Of a DNA stretch of 64,000 bases, positions 51,129 to 61,312 are shown piece after piece. The DNA is from Streptomyces sp. NBC_00370 (GTDB lineage: Bacteria; Actinomycetota; Actinomycetes; Streptomycetales; Streptomycetaceae), in assembly GCF_036084755.1 (NCBI RefSeq), contig NZ_CP107968.1, positions 2,982,501 to 3,046,500 on the forward strand. Reading direction: 5' to 3'. The translations under genes and the position numbers were made by a program. The first letter of the stretch is position 1; every line of letters starts with the position of its first letter. The notes below the pieces were generated by a model. The model was not told the origin of the DNA. It saw only the letters and a program-made list of their open reading frames with translations, and searched no databases.

Positions 51129-52289
51129 TCAGCTGGGCAGGCCCAGTTCCCTGGCGATCAGCATGCGCTGGACCTCGCTCGTGCCCTCGCCGATCTCCAG
51201 GATCTTGGAGTCGCGCCACATCCTGGCCACCGGGTACTCGTTCATGAAGCCGTAGCCGCCGTGGATCTGGGTGGCCTCGCGGGCGTTGTCGACCGCGACC
51301 GTCGAGGAGTAGAGCTTCGCGAGGGCCGCTTCCTTCTTGAACGGTTCGCCGTGGACCAGGCGGGACGCCGCGTCGCGCCAGCCGATGCGGGCCATGTGGG
51401 CGCGCATCTCCATGTCGGCCAGTTTGAAGGCGATGGCCTGGTTGGCGCCGATCGGGCGGCCGAAGGCGTGGCGTTCCTTGGCGTAGGTCACCGACTCGTC
51501 CACACAGCCCTGGGCGAGGCCCGTCGCCAGGGCGGAGATCGCGATCCGGCCCTCGTCGAGGATGCGCAGGAACTGGGCGTAGCCGCGGCCCTCCTCGCCG
51601 AGGAGGTTCGTCAGCGGGACCCGTACGTCGGCGAAGGACAGTTCGCGGGTGTCCGAGGCGTTCCAGCCGACCTTCGAGTACGGGGGTGCGACCGTGAAGC
51701 CGGGGGTGCCGGAGGGGACGATGATCGAGGAGATCTCCGGGCGGCCGTCCGGCTTGCGGCCGGTGACGGCGGTGACCGTGACCAGGCCTGTGATGTCCGT
51801 GCCCGAGTTGGTGATGAAGCACTTCGTGCCGTTGATCACCCACTCGTCGCCGTCGCGCACGGCCGTCGTGCGGGTGCCGCCCGCGTCCGAGCCGCAGTCC
51901 GGCTCGGTCAGGCCGAAGGCGCCGAGCAGTTCGCCGGCGCAGAGCCGGGGAAGCCATTCCTGCTTCTGCTCCTCCGTGCCGAAGCGGAAGACGGGCATCG
52001 CGCCGAGCGAGACGCCGGCCTCCAGGGTGATCGCCACCGAGGAGTCGACACGGGCCAGCTCCTCCAGGGCGATGCCGAGGGCCAGATAGTCGCCGCCCAT
52101 GCCGCCGTACTCCTCGGGGAACGGCAGCCCGAACAGGCCCATCCGGCCCATCTCGCGCACGATCTCGTAAGGGAACTCATGGCGCTCGTACAGGTCGCCG
52201 ATCTTGGGTGCGACGACCTCGTGGGCGAACTCCTCGACCGTACGGCGGAGTTCTTCGTGCTCGGTCGAGAGACGGTGGTCCAGGGACAT
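51129..52289 (-). CDS. acdH: Acyl-CoA dehydrogenase of branched-chain amino acid catabolism
   Basis: A 386-residue flavoenzyme starting at the ATG at 52289 (MSLDHRLSTEHEELRRTVEE). FAD and substrate segments are GAFGLTEPDCGSDAGG, CFITNSGTDITG and QIHGGYGFMNEYPVARMWRD. The C-terminal ILEIGEGTSEVQRMLIAREL has the catalytic-Glu position occupied, as in short-chain and butyryl-type enzymes. Downstream of HMG-CoA lyase and carboxylase genes it should desaturate isovaleryl-CoA and perhaps isobutyryl-CoA or butyryl-CoA. AcdH of S. coelicolor occupies the same position as I recall. It is the last gene of the operon, 6 bp after the lyase. Confidence 0.9.
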   Translation of the reverse strand: MSLDHRLSTEHEELRRTVEEFAHEVVAPKIGDLYERHEFPYEIVREMGRMGLFGLPFPEEYGGMGGDYLALGIALEELARVDSSVAITLEAGVSLGAMPVFRFGTEEQKQEWLPRLCAGELLGAFGLTEPDCGSDAGGTRTTAVRDGDEWVINGTKCFITNSGTDITGLVTVTAVTGRKPDGRPEISSIIVPSGTPGFTVAPPYSKVGWNASDTRELSFADVRVPLTNLLGEEGRGYAQFLRILDEGRIAISALATGLAQGCVDESVTYAKERHAFGRPIGANQAIAFKLADMEMRAHMARIGWRDAASRLVHGEPFKKEAALAKLYSSTVAVDNAREATQIHGGYGFMNEYPVARMWRDSKILEIGEGTSEVQRMLIARELGLPS

Positions 52290-52295
52290 CGAAGG

Positions 52296-53230
52296 TCACT
52301 CCTTGGGCGAGAGGGCGCGGACGGTGCGGGACGGGCTCGGGCGGCCCAACTGGTCGGCCATCCAGAGGCTGGTGGCGGTGAGCTTGCCGAGATCGACGCC
52401 CGATTCGACGCCCAGGCCTTCGAGCATCCACACGAGATCCTCGGTGGCGAGATTGCCGGTGGCGCTCTTCGCGAACGGGCAGCCGCCGAGGCCGCCCGCC
52501 GAGGCGTCCACGGTGGTCACGCCGTGCTGGAGCGCGGCGAAGGTGTTGGCCAGTGCTTGGCCGTACGTGTCGTGGAAGTGCACGCCGATGACGTTCGTCG
52601 GCACGCCCTCCTCGTTGAGCTGGGCGAGCAAGGTCTGTACGTGGCCGGGTGTGGCGACGCCGATGGTGTCGCCGAGGCTCAGCTCCTCGCACCCCATGTC
52701 CAGCAGGGCCTTGGCGACCCTGACCACCTGGTGGACCGGGACCGGGCCCTCCCAGGGGTCGCCGAAGCACATCGACAGATAGCCGCGGACATGGACCTTC
52801 GCCTCCCGCGCCCGGGTGACGACCGGCGCGAACATCGCCAGCGACTCGTCCACCGTGCGGTTGAGGTTGGCCTTGGCGAACGACTCGGTGACGCTGCCGA
52901 ACACGGCGATCCGGCGGGCGCCGAGGGCGACCGCGCGGTCGAGCCCGCGCGCGTTCGGTACGAGGACCGGCAGCCGGACGTCCCCGAGGTCGGCCAGCAG
53001 GGGGAACAGCTCTTCCGCGTCGGCCAGTTGGGGCACCCACTTGGGGTGGACGAAGCTGGTCGCCTCGACCGTGGTCAGCCCGGCGTCGGCGAGCCGGTGG
53101 ATGAACTCCGCCTTGACGGCGGTCGGTACGACCGTGCTCTCGTTCTGCAGGCCGTCACGGGCGCCCACTTCGTGGATCCGCACGCGCGGCGGCAGGCCCT
53201 GCGCCGCCACGGGCATCGGCAGTCCAGCGG

Positions 53231-53234
<4 letters not shown>
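52296..53234 (-). CDS. Hydroxymethylglutaryl-CoA lyase
   Basis: A 312-residue HMG-CoA lyase. It starts at 53234 and overlaps the biotin carboxylase stop by 4 bp. Signature segments are [20 protein letters not shown] (catalytic Asp/Arg region), [48 protein letters not shown] (metal His pair), and the loop Cys in [20 protein letters not shown]. It cleaves HMG-CoA to acetyl-CoA and acetoacetate, the last step of leucine degradation. Confidence 0.94.
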
Positions 53235-55174
<1,940 letters not shown>

Positions 55175-55238
55175 GCCCACCCTCATTCCGCCCTCACCAT
55201 TGCCGCCGTCAGACCCGTCAGACCCGTCACGTCCGCCC

Positions 55239-56855
55239 TCACATCCGGAAGACGCCGAAGCCGGGCTCACCCAGCGGCGCGTTGGCGCAGGCGGTCAGCG
55301 CCAGGCCCACCACCTGGCGGGTCTCCAGCGGGTCGATCACGCCGTCGTCCCACAGCCGGGCCGTGGCGTAGTACGCGTTGCCCTGGGTCTCGTACTGGGC
55401 GCGGATCGGGTCCTTGAACGCGGCTTCCTCGTCGGCGGGCCACTCCTCGCCGCGCCCCTCGATCTGGTCGCGCTTGACCGTCGCGAGCACCGAGGCCGCC
55501 TGCTCGCCGCCCATCACGGAGATCTTGGCGTTGGGCCACATCCACAGGAAGCGGGGCGAGTACGCCCTGCCGCACATCGAGTAGTTCCCCGCGCCGTACG
55601 AGCCGCCGATGACGACCGTCAGCTTCGGAACGCGGGTGCAGGCCACGGCGGTGACCATCTTCGCGCCGTGCTTGGCGATGCCGCCCGCCTCGTAGGAGCG
55701 GCCGACCATGAACCCCGAGATGTTCTGCAGGAAGAGCAGCGGGATACCGCGCTGGTCGCACAGCTCGATGAAATGCGCGCCCTTCTGGGCCGACTCCGAG
55801 AACAGGATGCCGTTGTTGGCGACGATGCCGACCTGATGGCCATGGATGCGCGCGAAGCCGGTCACCAGCGTCGTACCGAACTCGGACTTGAACTCCGCGA
55901 ACCGCGAGCCGTCCACGAGCCGGGCGATGACCTCGCGCACGTCGTAGGGCGTACGGGAGTCGACCGGCACCGCCCCGTAGAGCCCGGCGGGATCCGCCTT
56001 CGGCTCCTCGGCCGGCTCGACGGACCAGGGCAGCGCCCCGCGCCCGGGGAGCGTGGAGACGATGGTCCGGACGATCCGCAGCGCGTGCGCGTCGTCCTCC
56101 GCGAGATGGTCCGTGACGCCCGACGTACGGGAGTGGACCTCGCCGCCGCCCAGCTCCTCCGCCGTGACGACCTCGCCCGTCGCCGCCTTCACCAGCGGCG
56201 GGCCGCCCAGGAAGATCGTGCCCTGGCCGCGCACGATCACGGCCTCGTCGCTCATCGCCGGGACGTAGGCGCCGCCCGCCGTGCACGAGCCGAGCACGGC
56301 CGCGATCTGCGGGATGCCGGCGCCGGACATCCGGGCCTGGTTGTAGAAGATTCGGCCGAAGTGGTCGCGGTCGGGGAAGACCTCGTCCTGCATCGGCAGG
56401 AAGGCGCCGCCCGAGTCGACGAGATACACGCACGGGAGGCGGTTCTCCAGGGCGACCTCCTGGGCGCGGAGGTGCTTCTTCACCGTCATCGGGTAGTACG
56501 TGCCGCCCTTGACCGTGGCGTCGTTGGCGATCACCACCACCTCACGGCCGCTGACCCGGCCCACCCCGGCGATCACGCCGGCGGCGGGCGCCGCGCCGCC
56601 GTACAGCCCCTCGGCCGCCAGCGGCGCCAGTTCGAGGAAGGGCGAGCCGGGGTCGAGGAGGGTGTCCACCCGCTCGCGCGGCAGCAGCTTGCCGCGCGCC
56701 GTGTGCCGGGCGCGGGCCTTCTCACCGCCGCCGAGCCGGGCCGCCGCCAGCCGCGCGCGCAGATCGCCGACCAGCTCGGCATGCGCTTTCTCGTTGGCCC
56801 GCCACGTCTCCGACGCCGGATCGGCGGCGCTCGCCAGCACCGGTGCCTGCTGCAT
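55239..56855 (-). CDS. Methylcrotonyl-CoA carboxylase beta subunit (carboxyltransferase)
   Basis: A 538-residue carboxyltransferase starting at the ATG at 56855 ([18 protein letters not shown]); a GTG at 56873 is an alternative. Both crotonase-like halves are present. Recognisable segments are [115 protein letters not shown] and [20 protein letters not shown]. It transfers CO2 from biotin to 3-methylcrotonyl-CoA. It is the first gene of the minus-strand leucine operon, divergent from the TetR regulator. Confidence 0.93.
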   Translation of the reverse strand: MQQAPVLASAADPASETWRANEKAHAELVGDLRARLAAARLGGGEKARARHTARGKLLPRERVDTLLDPGSPFLELAPLAAEGLYGGAAPAAGVIAGVGRVSGREVVVIANDATVKGGTYYPMTVKKHLRAQEVALENRLPCVYLVDSGGAFLPMQDEVFPDRDHFGRIFYNQARMSGAGIPQIAAVLGSCTAGGAYVPAMSDEAVIVRGQGTIFLGGPPLVKAATGEVVTAEELGGGEVHSRTSGVTDHLAEDDAHALRIVRTIVSTLPGRGALPWSVEPAEEPKADPAGLYGAVPVDSRTPYDVREVIARLVDGSRFAEFKSEFGTTLVTGFARIHGHQVGIVANNGILFSESAQKGAHFIELCDQRGIPLLFLQNISGFMVGRSYEAGGIAKHGAKMVTAVACTRVPKLTVVIGGSYGAGNYSMCGRAYSPRFLWMWPNAKISVMGGEQAASVLATVKRDQIEGRGEEWPADEEAAFKDPIRAQYETQGNAYYATARLWDDGVIDPLETRQVVGLALTACANAPLGEPGFGVFRM

Positions 56856-56905
56856 TCCCTCGCGCCCCCACACTGATCGACGGCCGATCGGCAGGACCGG
56901 CGCGT

Positions 56906-56949
56906 GTTAATGACCGTTAACGTACGCCTTCAGGTTAACGACCGCTAAC
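56906..56949. promoter_or_regulatory. Twin TetR operators in the carboxylase/TetR divergent promoter
   Basis: Two near-identical 16-bp sites, GTTAATGACCGTTAAC (56906-56921) and GTTAACGACCGCTAAC (56934-56949), have GTTA/TAAC arms and centres 28 bp apart. They lie between the carboxylase start at 56855 and the tetR start at 56973. Spacing near three helical turns would put two dimers on the same face. They are strong candidates for autoregulation and operon control by the adjacent TetR. Confidence 0.8.
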
Positions 56950-56972
56950 ACCTCTGTCTAGAATGAATTCCC

Positions 56973-57614
56973 ATGAGCACCAGGACCGCGGCCCCCACCC
57001 GCCGCGAGCAGATCCTCAGCGAGGCGGCGCGCCTCTTCGCCGAGCGTGGTTTCCACGGCGTCGGCGTGGACGAGATAGGGGCGGCCGTGGGCATCAGCGG
57101 CCCCGGCCTCTACCGGCATTTCGCGGGCAAGGACGCCATGCTCGCCGAACTGCTCGTCGGCATCAGCCACCGCCTGCTCGACGGCGGCCGGCGGCGCGTC
57201 GGCCCCGCCGCAACGCCGGGCACACCCGCCGACCCCGCGGCGGTCCTCGCCTCGCTGATCGACGGCCATATCGACTTCGCCCTCGACGACCGCCCGCTGA
57301 TCACGCTGCACGACCGTGAGCTGGACCGGCTCAGGGACAGCGACCGCAAGCTGGTCCGCCAGCTCCAGCGGCAGTACGTGGAGCTGTGGGTCGGCGTCGT
57401 ACGGGAGGTCTACCCGGGCGTGCCGGAGGCGCAGGCGCGCGGCGCCGTGCACGCCGTCTTCGGGCTGCTGAACTCGACGCCGCACTTCTCCTCGTACCGA
57501 GGCGGGCTGCCGAGCCGCGCGGGCACCCAGGCCCTGCTGCGCACGCTGGCGCACGGCGCGTTCGCGGCCCTCGGCGCGAGCGCCGGCACCGCCGCCGGCC
57601 CGTCCTCGATGTGA
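56973..57614 (+). CDS. TetR/AcrR-family transcriptional regulator of the leucine operon
   Basis: A 213-residue TetR regulator starting at the ATG at 56973 (MSTRTAAPTRREQILSEAAR). The HTH is LFAERGFHGVGVDEIGAAVG, then ISGPGLYRHFAGKDAMLAEL. The C-terminal ligand domain includes ALDDRPLITLHDRELDRL and AVHAVFGLLNSTPHFSSY. It is divergent from the carboxylase operon with two matching palindromes between them. An acyl-CoA from leucine catabolism is the probable inducer. Its TGA abuts the convergent peroxiredoxin stop with no spacer. Confidence 0.92.
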   Translation: MSTRTAAPTRREQILSEAARLFAERGFHGVGVDEIGAAVGISGPGLYRHFAGKDAMLAELLVGISHRLLDGGRRRVGPAATPGTPADPAAVLASLIDGHIDFALDDRPLITLHDRELDRLRDSDRKLVRQLQRQYVELWVGVVREVYPGVPEAQARGAVHAVFGLLNSTPHFSSYRGGLPSRAGTQALLRTLAHGAFAALGASAGTAAGPSSM

Positions 57615-58100
57615 CTAGGACGCCTTGAGCGCGGCCAGCTCCGCCGCCAGCTTGTCGACCGGCTGGAACGTCGCTCCCAGCAGCGCCACGTGCTTCCAGG
57701 ACAGCGTGCCGTCCGGCGCGATCAGGAACACCGACCTGCGCAGTCCGATCCCGGGCGCCCCGATGCCGAAGGCCTTGACCACCGTCCGGTCGGTGTCGGC
57801 GAGCAGCGGGAACCGCAGGTCGTTCTTGCGCGCGAACGCCTCATGGCTGTCGACGTCCTGCGGGCTGATGCCCCAGACCTCGGCCCCCAGCTCCGTGAAC
57901 CGCTCAAGACCCGTCGAGTACGAGCACAGCTGCTTGGTGCAGACGCTCGTGTCGTCGCCCGGGTAGAAGGCGAGGACCAGCGGATGCCCACGCCGCTCGT
58001 CGAGGCGGTAGTCGCGCCGTACGAAACTGTCGCCTTCGAGCACACCGCCGGGGAGGGTGAAATTCTCCACCGCGCTGCCGATACCCGGTCCTGCTGCCAT
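57615..58100 (-). CDS. Peroxiredoxin (AhpC/TSA, BCP-like)
   Basis: A 161-residue thiol peroxidase starting at the ATG at 58100 with GAGGAG upstream. The peroxidatic Cys lies in YPGDDTSVCTKQLCSYSTGL, with a second Cys five residues later, a spacing typical of atypical two-Cys BCP-type enzymes. The rest follows the thioredoxin fold (GAEVWGISPQDVDSHEAFA, FPLLADTDRTVVKAFGI, RSVFLIAPDGTLSWKHVAL). It reduces peroxides in the cytoplasm using thioredoxin. It is monocistronic; its stop codon touches that of the convergent tetR gene. Confidence 0.92.
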   Translation of the reverse strand: MAAGPGIGSAVENFTLPGGVLEGDSFVRRDYRLDERRGHPLVLAFYPGDDTSVCTKQLCSYSTGLERFTELGAEVWGISPQDVDSHEAFARKNDLRFPLLADTDRTVVKAFGIGAPGIGLRRSVFLIAPDGTLSWKHVALLGATFQPVDKLAAELAALKAS

Positions 58101-58217
58101 GGGACGCTCCTCGCCGCTCGACCCCGGCGGTACCCACCGGTAGCGGTACGGTACAGCGACTCGTCCAGGGATCGGGACCAGAGGCGGGCCGGGGGCCGCT
58201 GACGGCACAATGGACGC

Positions 58218-58997
58218 ATGCCGATACCCAGCCGAGTCGCGCTCGCCGACCATCTCGTCCGTACCCGTATCGCCGGAGACGTCGCGACACCCCGTGACAA
58301 CAACCTCTCCCATTACCGCAAGCTCGCCAACGGCGACCGCCACTACTGGCTGGGTCTTGAACTGGGCGACCGCTGGACCGACGAGCAGGACGTGCTCGCC
58401 GTGATGGCCGAGCGGTGCGGTGTCAACGACGACCCGCAGTTCCGGCACGGTCAGGACACCATCGATCCCGAGCTGACCATCGACGCCCTGGAGCGGATGG
58501 CGGCGCGGCTGCGCAAGGCGGTGGCGGGCCGTGAGCGGGTGCTGTTCGCCACCGGACACCCGGGCGGGCTGCTCGACGTCCACCGGCAGACGGCCGACGC
58601 GCTGCGCGCGGCGGGCTGCGAGATCGTCCGGATCCCCGGCGGGCTCACGGCCGACGAGGGCATGGTCTTCCAGTTCGCGGACGTCGCGATGCTGGAGCGG
58701 GGCGCGACCCTGTGGCACACCCACTCGCCGGAGCCGATGCGCGCCATCCTGGACGGTCTCGAACGGGACGGCAGGCCGCAGCCCGACCTGGTCGTCGCCG
58801 ACCACGGCTGGGCGGGCTGTGCGGGCCAGCGCGGGCTGGACTCGATGGGGTACGCGGACTGCAACGACCCGGCACTGTTCATCGGCGAGGCCGAGGGCAC
58901 GCTGGAGGTCACGGTCCCGCTGGACGACCACGTCACCGACCCGCGCTTCTACGACCCGATGACGGCGTACCTGCTGAACGAGGCCGGTCTCGTCTGA
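58218..58997 (+). CDS. Conserved actinobacterial phosphatase-like protein
   Basis: A 259-residue cytoplasmic protein starting at the ATG at 58218 (MPIPSRVALADHLVRTRIAG). Motifs visible are ATPRDNNLSHYRKLANGDRH, LFATGHPGGLLDVHRQTADA, VRIPGGLTADEGMVFQFADV, LWHTHSPEPMRAILDGL and VVADHGWAGCAGQRGLDSMG, giving several His and Asp residues that could bind metal. Homologs in Streptomyces are often labelled phosphatase, but I cannot assign a characterised family. It stands alone, divergent from the peroxiredoxin gene. The coding call is firm; the function is tentative. Confidence 0.65.
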   Translation: MPIPSRVALADHLVRTRIAGDVATPRDNNLSHYRKLANGDRHYWLGLELGDRWTDEQDVLAVMAERCGVNDDPQFRHGQDTIDPELTIDALERMAARLRKAVAGRERVLFATGHPGGLLDVHRQTADALRAAGCEIVRIPGGLTADEGMVFQFADVAMLERGATLWHTHSPEPMRAILDGLERDGRPQPDLVVADHGWAGCAGQRGLDSMGYADCNDPALFIGEAEGTLEVTVPLDDHVTDPRFYDPMTAYLLNEAGLV

Positions 58998-59101
58998 CGG
59001 GCGGACGGGCGGACCACCCCCGGCAGCCGCCCCCGCCCCCGGCCCGCGCCGCCGCCGGCACGCGCCGACCCCGGCAGCCGCCCCGGCCCGCCTCAGGCGC
59101 C

Positions 59102-59977
59102 TCAGCCGCGCGGGACGCGCATCACGCCTTCCTGGATCACCGAGATCGCCAGCCGCCCGTCCTGCGTGAAGATCCGCGCCTGCCCGAGCCCGCGGCCGCC
59201 GGACGACGAAGGGGACTCCTGGTCGTACAGCAGCCACTCGTCGGCGCGGAACGGCCGGTGGAACCACATCGCGTGGTCCAGGCTCGCGCCGACGATGTCA
59301 CCGACCGCCCAGCCGCCCCTGCCGTGTGCCAGCAGTACCGAGTCGAGCAACGTCATGTCGGAGACGTACGTCGCGAGGCACACGTGCAGCAGCGGGTCGT
59401 CGGCCAGCTTGCCGTCCGTGCGGAACCACACCTGCGAGCGCGGCTCGCGCGGCTCCCCGACGCTCGCGTACGGCGGCCCGTCCACGTACCGCAGGTCGAC
59501 GGCGGCACGTGTCTCCAGCAGCCGGTCGACGACGGCCGGGTCCACGAACCGGTCCGCGTAGCGCGGCAGCAGCTCGGCGGCGGACGGCAGGGTCTCCGGG
59601 TCCGGCGCCTGCGGCATCCGCGCCTGGTGGTCCAGCCCCTCCTCGTACGTCTGGAAGGACGTCGAGAGGTGGAAGATCGGCTGGCCGTGCTGGACGGCCA
59701 CCACCCGGCGGGTGGTGAACGAGCGCCCGTCCCTGATCCGGTCGACGGTGTAGACGATCGGCGCGCCCGGGTCCCCCGGGCGCAGGAAGTACGCGTGCAG
59801 CGAGTGCGCCGTACGGTCGTCGGGGACCGTACGGCCCGCGGCGACGAGCGCCTGGGCCGCGACCTGGCCGCCGAAGACGCGCGGCACGACCGACGGGTGG
59901 CTCTGGCCGCGGAAGATGTCCTGCTCGATCCGCTCCAGGTCGAGCAGAGCGAGCAGGGAATCCAGTGCTTGATTCAT
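59102..59977 (-). CDS. tesB: Acyl-CoA thioesterase II
   Basis: A 291-residue double-hotdog thioesterase starting at 59977 (MNQALDSLLALLDLERIEQD). TesB signatures are FRGQSHPSVVPRVFGGQVAA, HSLHAYFLRPGDPGAPIVY, DRIRDGRSFTTRRVVAVQHG, and in the second half SLDHAMWFHRPFRADEWLLY, which contains the catalytic Asp region. It hydrolyses medium- and long-chain acyl-CoA. The 35-bp gap to the upstream acyl-CoA dehydrogenase gene on the same strand suggests one transcript for fatty-acid turnover. The 104-bp gap after it (58998-59101) is GC-rich with a repeated CCCCGGCAGCCGCC string. Confidence 0.93.
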   Translation of the reverse strand: MNQALDSLLALLDLERIEQDIFRGQSHPSVVPRVFGGQVAAQALVAAGRTVPDDRTAHSLHAYFLRPGDPGAPIVYTVDRIRDGRSFTTRRVVAVQHGQPIFHLSTSFQTYEEGLDHQARMPQAPDPETLPSAAELLPRYADRFVDPAVVDRLLETRAAVDLRYVDGPPYASVGEPREPRSQVWFRTDGKLADDPLLHVCLATYVSDMTLLDSVLLAHGRGGWAVGDIVGASLDHAMWFHRPFRADEWLLYDQESPSSSGGRGLGQARIFTQDGRLAISVIQEGVMRVPRG

Positions 59978-60012
59978 GGGTACGAGTCTGACTCAGCCGG
60001 TTTCCGTGCGGG

Positions 60013-61170
60013 TTACAGGCCCATGGACTTCGCGATGATCATCTTCATGACCTCGCTGGTCCCGCCGTAGATGCGGTTGACGCGGTTGTCCGCGTACAGC
60101 CGGGCGATCGGGTACTCGTTCATGTAGCCGTAGCCGCCGTGCAGCTGGAGGCACTTGTCGATGACGCGGTGCGCCACCTCGGTGGTGAAGAGCTTCGCCG
60201 AAGCGGCCTCGGCCGCCGTCAGCTCACCCAGGTCGTGCGCTTCGAGCGCGCGGTCCACGACGGCCTCGGCCGCGTCCACCTCGGCCTTGCAGGCGGCCAG
60301 CTCGAACTTGGTGTTCTGGAAGGACGCCACGGTCTTGCCGAAGACGGTCCGCTCCTGGACGTAGTTCTGCGCGAACCTGACGGCCGCCGCCGCCTGCGCG
60401 TAGGCGCCGACGGCGATGCCGAGGCGCTCCTGCGGGAGGTTCTGGCCGAGGTACGAGAAGCCCTTGTTCTCCTCGCCCAGCAGATCCTCGACCGGGACCT
60501 TGACGTCGGTGAAGGACAGCTCGGCGGTGTCGGAGGTCTTCAGGCCGAGCTTGTCGAGCTTGCGGCCGACCGCGTACCCCGCGGACTTCGTGTCCACGAC
60601 CAGCAGCGAGATGCCGAACCGCCGGTCCTCGGGGGTGGCGGGGGACGTACGGGCGCAGACGATGACGCGGTCCGCGTGCACCCCGCCGGTGATGAACGTC
60701 TTGGCGCCGTTGAGCACGTAGTGCGTGCCGTCGGCGGAGAGCTTGGCCGTGGTCTTCATGCCGGCCAGGTCGGATCCGGTGCCCGGCTCGGTCATCGCGA
60801 TGGCGAACATCGTCCGGCCGCTGACGAAGTCGGGCAGCCAGCGCTTCTTCTGCTCGTCGGTGGCGTACGCCTTCAGGTACGGCAGGCAGAGCGCCACATG
60901 CACGCCGGAGCCGCCGAAGGAGACACCGGCGCGGGCGGTCTCCTCGGAGATGATCGCCTGGAACTTGAACGAATCCTCGCCGGCGCCGTCGTACTCCTCG
61001 GGCACCTCTATGCCGAAGACGCCCAGCTCGCCGAGCTTGTAGTAGAAGTCACGCGGCGCGGCACCCGCCGCGTACCACTCGTCGTAGACAGGGACGACCT
61101 CGGCCTCGATGAAGGCGCGGATGGTCTCGCGGAACGCCTCGTGGTCCTCGTTGTAGACGGTACGCCGCAC
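60013..61170 (-). CDS. Acyl-CoA dehydrogenase, long-chain (LCAD)-like
   Basis: A 385-residue flavoenzyme. The GTG at 61170 has GAGGAGG upstream. FAD segments are FAIAMTEPGTGSDLAGM and TFITGGVHADRVIVCA; QLHGGYGYMNEYPIARLYAD precedes the C-terminus. The C-terminal motif reads RIYGGTSEVMKMIIAKS, so the Glu found in short- and medium-chain enzymes (IYEGT) is Gly. LCAD and isovaleryl enzymes share this change and take the base from helix G; LPQERLGIAVGAYAQ supplies a candidate Glu. It is 35 bp from tesB, and an AAGCGCTT palindrome lies upstream. It is clearly different from the acdH-like enzyme at 51129-52289. Confidence 0.9.
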   Translation of the reverse strand: MRRTVYNEDHEAFRETIRAFIEAEVVPVYDEWYAAGAAPRDFYYKLGELGVFGIEVPEEYDGAGEDSFKFQAIISEETARAGVSFGGSGVHVALCLPYLKAYATDEQKKRWLPDFVSGRTMFAIAMTEPGTGSDLAGMKTTAKLSADGTHYVLNGAKTFITGGVHADRVIVCARTSPATPEDRRFGISLLVVDTKSAGYAVGRKLDKLGLKTSDTAELSFTDVKVPVEDLLGEENKGFSYLGQNLPQERLGIAVGAYAQAAAAVRFAQNYVQERTVFGKTVASFQNTKFELAACKAEVDAAEAVVDRALEAHDLGELTAAEAASAKLFTTEVAHRVIDKCLQLHGGYGYMNEYPIARLYADNRVNRIYGGTSEVMKMIIAKSMGL

Positions 61171-61213
61171 GGTACGGGCCTCCTCTGCGGCTGACCGCCG
61201 CCACGGGTGTTTG

Positions 61214-61229
61214 TCTAAGCGCTTGCTCA
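61214..61229. promoter_or_regulatory. TetR/FadR-like palindrome upstream of the acyl-CoA dehydrogenase
   Basis: TCTAAGCGCTTGCTCA contains the AAGCGCTT core and lies 44 bp upstream of the start at 61170. Similar sites are bound by TetR-type fatty-acid regulators, which recognise extended AGCAAGCGCTTGCT-like palindromes. No regulator gene is adjacent. Confidence 0.5.
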
Positions 61230-61266
61230 GTACAAGTTACCGGGCGGTTCGTACGGGTGTCCAGAG

Positions 61267-61306
61267 TGAGCCTGCGCACGCCGGCTGTCCGGCGCGCGCA
61301 GGCTCA
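61267..61306 (-). terminator. Hairpin terminator of the secreted propeller gene
   Basis: Stem TGAGCCTGCGC / GCGCAGGCTCA with an inner GCCGG/CCGGC extension lies 7 bp beyond the stop at 61313. It ends the minus-strand secreted-protein gene before the acyl-CoA dehydrogenase promoter. Confidence 0.75.
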
Positions 61307-61312
61307 TCGCCG

